Part shown: positions 9,414-17,993 of the stretch, piece by piece
How the letters are laid out: the number at the start of each line of letters is the position of its first letter
Position numbering within the stretch: position 1 is the stretch's first letter
From: CAZISM01 sp964541895
GTDB lineage: Bacteria; Zhuqueibacterota; Zhuqueibacteria; Residuimicrobiales; Residuimicrobiaceae
Reading direction: 5' to 3'
Length of the DNA stretch: 52,436 nucleotides
Assembly: GCA_964541895.1 (NCBI GenBank)
Contig: CAZISM010000028.1
Location: forward strand, 1 to 52,436
Position numbers and translations under genes: made by a program
Notes under the pieces: model-generated
What the model saw: the letters and a program-made list of their open reading frames with translations, nothing else
What the model was told of the DNA's origin: nothing
Databases searched by the model: none

Positions 9414-11414
9414 CTATTTAAACATATTTTCCAAAAGAAACAAACCGCTCTTGCCGGGTGCCAGTAAATCGATATCGCCATCCTGATCCACATCGGCAGC
9501 GGCCGAGTAAATACCAAAGCCGACGCGATCACCTTCATGCACCACATGACGCTGCCACTGTTTGGCTGACGGCGTGAACTCGTAATAGTAAACGCAGATG
9601 GGATGATCTTCACCGGGATCATGGCCGTTGTGGGCATAATACCGTTTGCCGGTGACCAGCTCTTTGCGGCCGTCGTTGTTCAGATCCGCCAGCAGCATAA
9701 AGTGCGGCTGCGACCAGGTGTCGTCGATAAAGTGCTGAAGCCAGGTGATCTGGCCGTTCGCTTTTCCGGTCTGTTCCAGCCAGTACAATCCGTAATCATG
9801 GCCGAGGCCATAGATAATATCGCTGTCGCCGTCTTCATCCGCATCGTGCACCAGTATGGGGATGCTGGTGGAAGGCAGTTTGAAATCCGCATGCCAGATC
9901 CAGTGGTCCGTGTTGGCGTCCTTTTGTTCCAGCCAACCTTTTTGCGTGACGATGTCAGCCTTGCCGTCATTGTTGATGTCGCCGCTGCCTAATCCGTGTC
10001 CTGCCGCTTCTTTGGTCAGTTCGTGCTTTTTCCAGGTACCGGGACAGCCGGGCGATAGCAATTCATACCAGACCAGCGAAGAGACTGTGTTAGGCAGAAT
10101 ATCCGGTGTGTGATCGCCGTTCAAATCGGCGGCCACCAGCGTTTCCAGATTGCCGGGTTCGTCGATGGCATAGACCGGAAAATCTCCTCCGGCCGCGCCC
10201 GGGTTCCGCACCCAGAATACGTTTTTGTCGTGCCAGCTGCCGTTGACGATATCGGTCCAGCCGTCTTTATCCACATCCATGGGGAAGGCGGCAAAATCAA
10301 CATGATAGCCGCCCAGAGCCTTGACATCGCGAACGTGATGTTTTTGCCATTCCGGCGCGCTGAACCAGGAACCGCCGCAGAACAGGTCCAAACGACCGTC
10401 CTTGTTCACATCCACAAAGGTGCCGGCTTCATAGGCTGAGGTACTGTCGATGACATGGACTCGAAACTGAATATCACCGGGATATTCGGTAATGGTGATA
10501 TCTTTGTAGCGTACCTGTGCCGCCGCGCCGCCGTGAATTTGCAGAGCGATATAGCCTTTCTGGCGCAGAGAAGCATCCGGTTCCATATAGTCCACGGTCT
10601 GCACACCATTGAGCCAGAGCTGAACACGCGGTCCGACACAACGGATGACATAGGTATTCCAGCCGTTTTTCCGCAACGCTTTTTTAATAACAGCCGGCTT
10701 GGCTTCAGCGATGACTTTATTTCGTCGCGATTCATCATACAGGCTGCCCCAATAGTTCTGCCCCATATCAGCCTGGTAGCCGATCATTTCATGGTGATCA
10801 GGAATGCGTTGCGAGCGGATCTGGATGCCGGCGTTGGCTTTGGCCAGGTCGCCGACAAGCTTGCACTGCAGCGAGAGTTCAAAATCCGCGTACTCTTTGG
10901 TGGTGCAGAGGAATTCGTTATGGGGCAACGCGGTTTGCAGTGAGCCACCAACGATGGCACCTTCCACAACGCGAAAGCAGTCGCCATGGCCTTCCCAGCC
11001 GTGAAGAGTTTTGCCGTCAAACAGAGCTTTGGCGGCGCTTTGGTCCGCCTGCGATTGAGCGAGCTGATAATCGGCAATCTCTTGGAGCAGCTTTTCCACC
11101 TGCTGAAGCGAAGCGGCAGACGTACATTTGCTTTTCAGGCTCTCAAGGGTAAGGCGCACCTGTCCCGGGTTTTGCTGATAGATCTTGCCGCTAATCTGCA
11201 ACGCGGCATCGATCGCATCCTGTCGCCGTTCCGGTTTGCCCGCTTGCAGAGCGGCATAGTTCAGAGCACGAAAGGTCAAGAGGTCGGCTACCTTTTTTTC
11301 ATCTTTTATATACTGATTATATTCCAGCCGGGTCATCTTTTCCTGTAATGTGGTAGATTGAGCCATAACGATCGCCGCAAAAGCAACAACAAACAGCACG
11401 ATATTTTTTTTCAT
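9414..11414 (-). CDS. DUF1080 (3-keto-glycoside hydrolase-like) fused to FG-GAP/VCBS propeller
   Basis: 666 residues from the ATG at 11414, which has a GAGGAAAA site and a clean signal peptide (MKKNIVLFVVAFAAIVMAQ); a longer frame upstream overlaps the previous gene and is not used. Order: signal 1-19, a helical region (about 20-125), a DUF1080 jelly roll (about 130-322, beginning ALFDGKTLHGW), then seven calcium-type repeats of the form DxNxDGxxD (VDVNKDGRLDL, MDVDKDGWTDI, ADLNGDHTPDI, GDINNDGKADI, HDADEDGDSDI, ADLNNDGRKEL, ADVDQDGDIDL), consistent with a seven-bladed propeller. Some DUF1080 proteins hydrolyse 3-keto-glycosides made by Gfo/Idh/MocA oxidoreductases, and such a gene lies 13 bases upstream. 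The propeller may bind glycan. The keto-sugar role is inferred from family and context. Confidence 0.85.
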   Translation of the reverse strand: MKKNIVLFVVAFAAIVMAQSTTLQEKMTRLEYNQYIKDEKKVADLLTFRALNYAALQAGKPERRQDAIDAALQISGKIYQQNPGQVRLTLESLKSKCTSAASLQQVEKLLQEIADYQLAQSQADQSAAKALFDGKTLHGWEGHGDCFRVVEGAIVGGSLQTALPHNEFLCTTKEYADFELSLQCKLVGDLAKANAGIQIRSQRIPDHHEMIGYQADMGQNYWGSLYDESRRNKVIAEAKPAVIKKALRKNGWNTYVIRCVGPRVQLWLNGVQTVDYMEPDASLRQKGYIALQIHGGAAAQVRYKDITITEYPGDIQFRVHVIDSTSAYEAGTFVDVNKDGRLDLFCGGSWFSAPEWQKHHVRDVKALGGYHVDFAAFPMDVDKDGWTDIVNGSWHDKNVFWVRNPGAAGGDFPVYAIDEPGNLETLVAADLNGDHTPDILPNTVSSLVWYELLSPGCPGTWKKHELTKEAAGHGLGSGDINNDGKADIVTQKGWLEQKDANTDHWIWHADFKLPSTSIPILVHDADEDGDSDIIYGLGHDYGLYWLEQTGKANGQITWLQHFIDDTWSQPHFMLLADLNNDGRKELVTGKRYYAHNGHDPGEDHPICVYYYEFTPSAKQWQRHVVHEGDRVGFGIYSAAADVDQDGDIDLLAPGKSGLFLLENMFK

Positions 11415-11427
11415 TTTTTCCTCGATC

Positions 11428-12705
11428 TTACAAGGTCCAGGGACTGCGCTTGTCCCGTTCCAACCAGCGATTGGCCACCGGATCGTCGACAAACTGTTCC
11501 AGGGCCGGATTCCATTGCAGCGGCCGATTCAGCCAATAGGCGATGTTGCCGAGATGGCAAACCGTAATAGAGCGGCGGGCGACGTCCGGATGAGCCGCTG
11601 TCCGCCGGCGTGTGCGCACCGCTTCGAGAAAATCCGTTTGATGGTTAAAGCTCTTGTGCAGATGAATTTCATCAGGTCGCAGCTTTTGTTTCTTTAAATG
11701 CTCGGGGCCGGTGATGAAATGGTCGCGACTGACTTCGAGCCATCCTTCCGTGCCCTCGAAACGCACGCCCGGCGTGTTGATGCTGATGAGATCGCGCACC
11801 AGCAAGGTGCCGTTGGCATAGCGATAGGTCAAGACCGGAAACTCTTTGCCGTCGGGCGGAAAAATTTCCACCGGTCCGGATTCATCCATACCCATGGCCC
11901 ATTGGGCGATATCAAACATGTGGGCGCCCCAATTGGTCATTTCACCGCCGGAGTAATCACGGTACGCCATCCAGCCGCCGGGTGCGATTTTCGACGTATA
12001 GGGTCGCCACGGCGCCGGTCCCAGCCAGCGATCCCAATCCAGATATTCCGGCACCGGTTCGGCCGCGCCGTCGCAAAACCAGAGCGGCGGACCACCGACG
12101 TTGACAGCAATTTTCTTCACAAAACCGAGATAGCCGTTGCGCACCAGTTCACAGGCAAAACGAAATTCATACCAGGAGCGCTGCTGGGTGCCGACCTGCA
12201 TGACGCGATTGTACCGTTTCATGGTCTCGGCCACCACCTGCGCTTCGTGAATGGTGAGCGTATGCGGCTTTTCACAATACAGATCTTTGCCGGCTTTGGC
12301 GGCGGCGATGGAGAGCAGCGGGTGCCAGCGATCGCCGGTGGCAATGACCACCGCATCGATATCGGGCCGCGCCAACAACTCTTCGAATTCAAGATAGGCC
12401 GCGCAATCCCTGTTGCCATAGATCTCGTTGACGCGGTCGCGCGCCGCTTCCCGGCGGAGCCGGTTGACATCGCAGACGGCGACCACATGGGTATCCTCTC
12501 TGCCCATAAATCCGCCGTTGGGTGCCCAACGGGTGCCGATCAACTGGTTGGTCCCCTGTCCGCCCAGGCCGATAAAGCCCATGACGATTTTATTGCTTGG
12601 CGAAACTCGACCGTTTCGTCCCAGCACGGAAGCCGGCACCATCAACGGCGCCGCCATGGCCGGCATACGTTTTAAAAAATTTCTTCTATTTAATAAAGGG
12701 CTCAT
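11428..12705 (-). CDS. Tat-exported Gfo/Idh/MocA-family oxidoreductase
   Basis: 425 residues. The N-terminus has a Tat motif (RRNFLKR, residues 7-13) and a hydrophobic stretch, so the folded enzyme is exported with its cofactor, as in glucose-fructose oxidoreductase. The Rossmann glycine motif is GFIGLGGQG (43-51), an Asp follows in VAVCDV (79), and the substrate-side EKP motif is complete (Glu145-Lys146-Pro147). A typical C-terminal segment YSGGEMTNWGAHMFDIAQW is present. It likely oxidises a sugar C3 hydroxyl (or reduces a keto sugar) with tightly held NAD(P). An excellent AAGGAGAG site supports the start at 12705. It lies between the GH4 gene (9 bases) and the DUF1080 gene (13 bases), consistent with one oxidoreductive module. 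Confidence 0.87.
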   Translation of the reverse strand: MSPLLNRRNFLKRMPAMAAPLMVPASVLGRNGRVSPSNKIVMGFIGLGGQGTNQLIGTRWAPNGGFMGREDTHVVAVCDVNRLRREAARDRVNEIYGNRDCAAYLEFEELLARPDIDAVVIATGDRWHPLLSIAAAKAGKDLYCEKPHTLTIHEAQVVAETMKRYNRVMQVGTQQRSWYEFRFACELVRNGYLGFVKKIAVNVGGPPLWFCDGAAEPVPEYLDWDRWLGPAPWRPYTSKIAPGGWMAYRDYSGGEMTNWGAHMFDIAQWAMGMDESGPVEIFPPDGKEFPVLTYRYANGTLLVRDLISINTPGVRFEGTEGWLEVSRDHFITGPEHLKKQKLRPDEIHLHKSFNHQTDFLEAVRTRRRTAAHPDVARRSITVCHLGNIAYWLNRPLQWNPALEQFVDDPVANRWLERDKRSPWTL

Positions 12706-12714
12706 AGGCTCTCC

Positions 12715-14142
12715 TTATTTGGCATCCAGCCCGGCGGCCAGTTCCTGAAAACGGGCCATGACAGCCAGGGCCGGATCTACCGGTACATTCGCTCTTTGCA
12801 CATCAGCAGGAATCGAGATGACCGGCATAGGCCGGATGGATCTTCCGCTGAATTGGGGCAGCCATTGTTGCTGCGCGGCCAGCATGGCCGCAGCCATGTC
12901 GCGGATCTCGCTCAGGGTCAACACCGCACTGGTCAGCGGATCCAGGGCACAGGCGTGCACGATGTGTTCGGGATCGCCGGTGAGGGCCGCTTCCACCGCC
13001 AGCCGCTGTACATTGATGTTGGTGAGATTCAGCGCCGCACACTGCGGCGGCAGGTCGCCGACGATCATGGGGTGCAGGCCGGTACGATCGGCATACACCG
13101 GGCCCTCGGCGCAACAGTCCGCCGGCAGGTTGGTGATCATGCCGTGGTTGATGACGTTGCCGTTGAATTTGAACACCTTGCCGGTCTCCAGCGCCTCGAT
13201 GATATAGGATCCATATTCGACGCTGCGCCGGCTGAGCGCCGCCGATTCGCCGGCCAGAATATCCTGCTCGCTGTATTTGTCGCTGACGGATTGGGAAAAA
13301 TAATAATAGGCTCCGGATTCGCCGCCGAATCCCGGCTCGTCACAGTAGAGGTCCCGCGCTTTTTTGTTATTGCGGAAATAGGGCAGGTATTCGGACAAAT
13401 GACCGGTGGATTCGGTCATGAAATAGCCAAATTGACGAAACGTTTCGCCGCGCACTTTTTCATTCACATAATACTCGGGGTGTTCGAAGCGTTCACGCAA
13501 CAGCGGATAGAGATCGCGACCCTGGTGAGCGATCTTTAAAAACCAGGCCATATGGTTGATGCCGGCGGTGAGAAAATCGATCTCTTCTTTCGGTATGTCC
13601 GTGTAACCGGAGATGAGATCCAGAGTCGTTTGTACGCCGTGACACAAGCCGACAAACGGCACTTTTGTTTTACCCAAAGCCCAACACACCATGGCCATGG
13701 GGTTCACATAGTTCAGCAGGTAGGCGTTGGGACAGAGCTCTTCCATGTCCCTGGCGAGGCCGAGAATTTCCGGTATGGATCGTAAGGCACGAAAAATTCC
13801 GCCTGGCCCGAGGGTGTCGCCGATGCATTGATCGATGCCGTATTGCAACGGAATCTTGTAATCATATTCAAAGCCCTTCATGCCGCCCACCTGAAAGGTG
13901 GCGATGACATAATCGGCATCTTTAACCGCTTCTCGCCGATCGGTGGTAACAGAAACCGTTGCCGGCAAGCGGTTTTCACGAAGGACACGATTTACGAACG
14001 ACTCGACCTGCGGTGTGCGTTTGGTGCTGGGCGCCATAAGCACGAATTCGGTCGCACCCGCCTTTTCGATCTGAAGAATGTCCTGCACCAGCGTTTTGCA
14101 AAACACCATGCTGCCGGCCCCAATGATCGCTACTTTTGCCAT
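12715..14142 (-). CDS. GH4 family NAD-dependent alpha-glycosidase (alpha-galactosidase/galacturonidase type)
   Basis: 475 residues from the ATG at 14142 (strong GGGAGGATT site); no signal peptide, so cytoplasmic. GH4 enzymes use NAD+, Mn2+ and a 3-keto intermediate. Present are the N-terminal Rossmann motif VAIIGAGS, TLGPGGIFRALR, NYVNPMAM, metal ligands Cys167 (LCHGVQ) and His197 (GINHMAW). It resembles MelA over its whole length, but MelA-type enzymes have CHSV where this has CHGV, which may indicate a uronic-acid substrate. The segment where MelA has LMDIDPTR, whose Asp binds the NAD ribose, reads LMAPSTKR here. The cofactor preference may therefore differ. Spacing of 9 and 17 bases to its neighbours suggests tight co-expression. 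Confidence 0.85.
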   Translation of the reverse strand: MAKVAIIGAGSMVFCKTLVQDILQIEKAGATEFVLMAPSTKRTPQVESFVNRVLRENRLPATVSVTTDRREAVKDADYVIATFQVGGMKGFEYDYKIPLQYGIDQCIGDTLGPGGIFRALRSIPEILGLARDMEELCPNAYLLNYVNPMAMVCWALGKTKVPFVGLCHGVQTTLDLISGYTDIPKEEIDFLTAGINHMAWFLKIAHQGRDLYPLLRERFEHPEYYVNEKVRGETFRQFGYFMTESTGHLSEYLPYFRNNKKARDLYCDEPGFGGESGAYYYFSQSVSDKYSEQDILAGESAALSRRSVEYGSYIIEALETGKVFKFNGNVINHGMITNLPADCCAEGPVYADRTGLHPMIVGDLPPQCAALNLTNINVQRLAVEAALTGDPEHIVHACALDPLTSAVLTLSEIRDMAAAMLAAQQQWLPQFSGRSIRPMPVISIPADVQRANVPVDPALAVMARFQELAAGLDAK

Positions 14143-14159
14143 ATGACAATCCTCCCTGC

Positions 14160-16682
14160 TTATTTCGTTTTTAAATGATCGGAGGTGATGAGCAGATCCG
14201 ATACCGGGCCGCCCTCCGGAGTACAAATGCGCACACTGGCGCCCCACTCGGCTCCATCGGCCTGCATAATCTTTAGCATAATTTTGTTCCAGCCTTGCTG
14301 CAACGTAACCGCGACTCTATCCTGATCGACCTGATACGTTCTTGTCGTATTCATGGCATAAACCTCTTTTCCATTCAACCAGATTTTAGCGCCGTCATCA
14401 CTTCCCATAAGAAACAGCACCGGCTGCTGCTGCGGCGAACGGATGTTGGTGCGCAAATATGCGGTTTGATTGTTCGGGCCCTTCAGCGTGTTCGCCATAT
14501 CCATATAATAGGGCCGATCAGGATCAAGCATGCTGGTAAAGGATTTATACACAGCTCCTCCCCAATCGAACTCGGCATCCAATTGAATGGAAAACAGCAG
14601 ACTGGCCGGCACAGAAGGAATCGAAAACGGCCCCGCCGCCTGCCAGTCGACGATATAGCCTTTGGCTTTATCGAATACATTCAATATGTCTCGCGCCTGT
14701 GCTTTTACGCTCTCTGAGCAGTTCGAGCGGTCCACAGCCGCCATCGCCGTGCGGACCGCCGTCTGTTCTCGAATCCACACCTTTTTGCTCACAGGAATCA
14801 TGGCCATAGCGGCTTCGTCACATATGGCCGGATCGTTTAAATAAGGAGCAACGTGTTCAAGCACTCCACTACTCCCCAGTCTGGCAAGATGAGAAAATGC
14901 CAGTTTCTTTTCCTGATCGCGCTGAGCCGCTTTGATGGCTTCGACTAACTTTACAATTTTCGTCGACTCAGCGATAGCACTGTCACTGGCGATAACATTC
15001 AGATATCCTTGCATGGCAAGGATTCGATGTAACGGCTCTCTGGATTTGGCCGAAACCAGTAAAAGATCTTCCGCCGGTAACGCGTTGGGCCAGTTCGATA
15101 AACCGCGAATGGCGGCTTCCTGCACCTGCAGGTTTTTATCCTGCAAGGCCTGGCGAAATACCGGCAGTGTGCCTGGGTTGCCGATTCCGCTCAGAATTCG
15201 AAGAAGAGAGCAGGAGACTTTAACATCGCGGTTGCTGTTCAGTTGCACCACCAACTGATCTAAAAACGTTTGATCATATTCCAGTCGTTTGCTGACAACC
15301 ATCAGCGCCTTTTCCGCATCCGGCAACGAAGATTCAGGGCAGGTCATGAGCAATTGCAGTAACGACGGCAAATCCTTTGGCCCGGCTAATACGTACAGCG
15401 CTTTGAAAGACTCTTTCCGCACCTGTTCGTTTTCATCTCGAGCCGTTTGCAAAATCAGGGGTACCGCCGCTGCCGTTGCACGTCCACTCAGTGCCGACAG
15501 CGCTGCGATTTTACGCTCCGCATCCAGTCCGCCCTTGTCCAGCGAGCGAATCAGTTCGTCATCCACGCCCAGCAGGGTGACAAGGCTGTTGAGCGCCGCT
15601 CGTCGTTCCGCCTCGGCGCCGGCCACAGCACGCGGCAGCAAAATCTGAACACTGGAGGCACCGCCAATTTTCCCAAGAGCTTCCACCGCGGCTAAGCGGA
15701 CGGCATCGTTCTCGCTCTTAACCCATCCTTCTACATCAGTGGCAATCGCTTTATCGCCGGTATCAGCCAGCGCCTGTATCACCAGCGCCTGCCGCTCCGG
15801 CGCTAACGACGGTATTTGCGCCATCAGCTGCCGCATCAGTTCGACATCCTTCGCACAACGAATGCATCCCAAAGCAGCATCCAACAGGTTGATATCGGCA
15901 TCACCAATAAATTGCAGAAGCAATGGATTTGCTTTTTTATTCTGTAATCGAATCAGTCCAGCCAACCCTGCACTGCGGAGATCCGCTTTTTGTTCAGGTT
16001 TAGCCAGCGTCTCATAAATGCCTGCCGCCTGTTCGGCTGTGGCAGCATCGGCGAGCAAGAGCATGGCATCACCGTACGCCGCCAGTTGAGAGTTCTGCTG
16101 AACTATCTGTAAAGCGTTGTCACCGCCAATATGCGCCAACGCCAGCAACGCTGCGTTTCGAGAGGAGTCACTTTTATCCTTGGCCACTATCTTTTTGAGC
16201 ACATCAACAGCTCCAAGGTCGCGGCGAACACCAATGGTCTTGATGACAGCCACGCGTATCGGGCCTTGGGCCTTTTCCAGCGCTTTCCGCAGCGCCAGAT
16301 CGACCTGCCCGGATTGCGGGAAACGGGCCCATGCAAACAACACTATGTTGGACAGGGCTCTATCCAGCACATATTTCTGCAGTATCGGTAATTGCGCCTC
16401 CGAGCCGATCAAAGCCAATTGGCGGCAGGCAAAGTCCCTGGCGGCAAAAGGCGCATTGGAATCGAGAATACCCGCCAGCCTGTCGGCCATCGCCTGTTGC
16501 CGGCTGACGTCTTTTGCACCATCGGAAACGAGACGTTCGATTTGTTCCAGCACAGCGCTGGATTGCCCATAATCAAACACCCGCAATTTCTGAAACAGCG
16601 AATCTGTCTTGATCTGACCAATACCACTGCAGCAGAGCAGGCAGAGTGCGAGAAAAGCAATTGAAATGGATTTCATTTTCAT
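14160..16682 (-). CDS. exported HEAT-repeat protein with C-terminal PA14-like sandwich
   Basis: 840 residues with a hydrophobic signal (MKMKSISIAFLALCLLCC), possibly a lipoprotein or Sec-cleaved protein. Residues about 30-680 are a long series of paired helices of the HEAT/armadillo type (repeated patterns such as VRLAAVEALGKIGG and VQEAAIRGLSNWP). The last 150 residues form a beta-sandwich with WQAAGPF near its start and SDDGAKIWLNGKEVY, a signature of PA14-like/discoidin-like modules often found next to glycosidases. It has no catalytic motif that I can see. It probably acts as a scaffold or glycan-binding partner for the adjacent oxidoreductase and DUF1080 proteins, an arrangement that also occurs in Planctomycetes-type loci. 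It ends 17 bases before the GH4 start. Confidence 0.8.
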   Translation of the reverse strand: MKMKSISIAFLALCLLCCSGIGQIKTDSLFQKLRVFDYGQSSAVLEQIERLVSDGAKDVSRQQAMADRLAGILDSNAPFAARDFACRQLALIGSEAQLPILQKYVLDRALSNIVLFAWARFPQSGQVDLALRKALEKAQGPIRVAVIKTIGVRRDLGAVDVLKKIVAKDKSDSSRNAALLALAHIGGDNALQIVQQNSQLAAYGDAMLLLADAATAEQAAGIYETLAKPEQKADLRSAGLAGLIRLQNKKANPLLLQFIGDADINLLDAALGCIRCAKDVELMRQLMAQIPSLAPERQALVIQALADTGDKAIATDVEGWVKSENDAVRLAAVEALGKIGGASSVQILLPRAVAGAEAERRAALNSLVTLLGVDDELIRSLDKGGLDAERKIAALSALSGRATAAAVPLILQTARDENEQVRKESFKALYVLAGPKDLPSLLQLLMTCPESSLPDAEKALMVVSKRLEYDQTFLDQLVVQLNSNRDVKVSCSLLRILSGIGNPGTLPVFRQALQDKNLQVQEAAIRGLSNWPNALPAEDLLLVSAKSREPLHRILAMQGYLNVIASDSAIAESTKIVKLVEAIKAAQRDQEKKLAFSHLARLGSSGVLEHVAPYLNDPAICDEAAMAMIPVSKKVWIREQTAVRTAMAAVDRSNCSESVKAQARDILNVFDKAKGYIVDWQAAGPFSIPSVPASLLFSIQLDAEFDWGGAVYKSFTSMLDPDRPYYMDMANTLKGPNNQTAYLRTNIRSPQQQPVLFLMGSDDGAKIWLNGKEVYAMNTTRTYQVDQDRVAVTLQQGWNKIMLKIMQADGAEWGASVRICTPEGGPVSDLLITSDHLKTK

Positions 16683-16697
16683 CTTGGCCTCTGTTCA

Positions 16698-17831
16698 CTA
16701 GAATAATTTCGACATGTTGATTTTTCCGGTTTCTTCAGCCTGGCCTATAGAGAGGATGCGTTCGTCGATTTTTTCCGTTAAACTGTTCGCCGTACGATAC
16801 AAGGCTAGAATGTTTTCCAACGGCGTGCCGACCTGAATGGCATGCGTCGGGCCAAGAAAAAGACCTCCTTGCGGAAAAAGCCTCAACCGCCTTTCAACTT
16901 CCTGCCGGACCTCAGCAGGGGTTCCCCAGGCCAGCGTGCTCTGCACACAAACGCTGCCGCAAAAGGTCAATATTTCGCCGAAATCCTGCTGCAGGATGGC
17001 AATATCCATATCCGGTCCGGTGGGTTGCACCACATCATACACATCCAAACCCAGTTCAATCAGGCGGGGTAAAAAAGCCCTGACACACCCGCACATATGC
17101 ATCATGGTGCGGCTGCCATAGCGGTGCGCCATGGAAAAGTAGCGGCCAAATTTCCCGGCAAAATGCTTTTCAAAAATGTTCGAGTTGATGGTCTGTCCCT
17201 TTTGTGTGCCCAGATCTTCGCCGATGTGAGTGAAATCAATCAGGCCGTCAGCCGCTTGCAGGACGCATTCATGCATGTCGTAATAAAACTGAAAGCGTGC
17301 CTGCATAATCTCCAGATAGACCGCATCATCGGTGATCAAATCGATCAACACCTGTTCCGTCCCGCGGGCGCGGGCGATGCTGTTGATAAAATCCATATCT
17401 CCGGCCGTACCGTAACAGACGGCAAATCCCTGCTCCCGCCATCGTTCACATTGTTCTTTTATGGTCGAATAATCAAACCAGTCGGCCCGAGGAAAATGGG
17501 AACGATCGAGCGCAGCCGGCGAGTCGATGCCGGCAAAGGGCAGATAACTGGCTTCGAGATATTTGCCACCCTCGAATTCCGCATATTTATAACGTTCGCC
17601 CCAATATCCCTCGACGCTGCCATCCGGGAATGAGCGCAGCTTGGGACCGACATAAACCGGTTCAACATAACGAAAGTCATCTCCTACCACCTGCAGCACT
17701 TGCTCCATATTGACCAGGCCAAAATGTTTCATGATCATGGCATTAATTTCCGGTGTGGCTTCATGTTTAACCGGGATACGGTCGTAGCCGGTGCGATGGA
17801 ACGCACCCAGCACTCTTTCTCTGGAATTCAA
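16698..17831 (-). CDS. URO-D/MtaA-like (methyltransferase or decarboxylase fold) protein
   Basis: 377 residues if translation begins at the TTG at 17831, which sits 5 bases after a perfect GGAGGTG site. The ATG at 17843 (four codons earlier) has no visible binding site, and still longer starts are unlikely. The fold is uroporphyrinogen decarboxylase-like. His245-x-Cys247 (HMCGC) resembles the His-x-Cys zinc motif of MtaA/MtbA/CmuA methyltransferases. The third Cys of that group is replaced by a GPTHAIQ segment before TPLENI, which defines an uncharacterised branch. It has no signal peptide, so it is cytoplasmic. It is unlikely to be the haem enzyme HemE, given the carbohydrate context. A demethylation role on O-methyl sugars is possible but speculative. 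Confidence 0.8.
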   Translation of the reverse strand: MNSRERVLGAFHRTGYDRIPVKHEATPEINAMIMKHFGLVNMEQVLQVVGDDFRYVEPVYVGPKLRSFPDGSVEGYWGERYKYAEFEGGKYLEASYLPFAGIDSPAALDRSHFPRADWFDYSTIKEQCERWREQGFAVCYGTAGDMDFINSIARARGTEQVLIDLITDDAVYLEIMQARFQFYYDMHECVLQAADGLIDFTHIGEDLGTQKGQTINSNIFEKHFAGKFGRYFSMAHRYGSRTMMHMCGCVRAFLPRLIELGLDVYDVVQPTGPDMDIAILQQDFGEILTFCGSVCVQSTLAWGTPAEVRQEVERRLRLFPQGGLFLGPTHAIQVGTPLENILALYRTANSLTEKIDERILSIGQAEETGKINMSKLF

Positions 17832-17833
17832 GG

Positions 17834-17841
17834 CCACCTCC
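17834..17841 (-). promoter_or_regulatory. strong ribosome binding site deciding a TTG start
   Basis: The minus strand reads GGAGGTGG, followed after 5 bases (counted from GGAGG) by TTG at 17831. The in-frame ATG at 17843 overlaps the first base region of this site and lacks an upstream one. This favours the TTG start for the URO-D-like gene. Confidence 0.6.
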
Positions 17842-17993
17842 ATGCAACTGAAATTAGTATTCTTGTTTATAAGCAAGCCGGAATTTGTTCGTCGCGAATT
17901 GCTATTGTAATTCTTTTGGCGTTCTGTTTTCACACCAGTCTGGGCATCAACACCGTTGCTGCACCCAAAAAAACAGACAACGGTCTTTGCCGG

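Noticed and set aside
17952..17984. ACCGTTG/CAACGGT inverted repeat with a T-run, as terminator after the GH106 gene
   Set aside because: The T-run lies in the loop and not after the stem, the arms are only 7 bases and the loop is 19.
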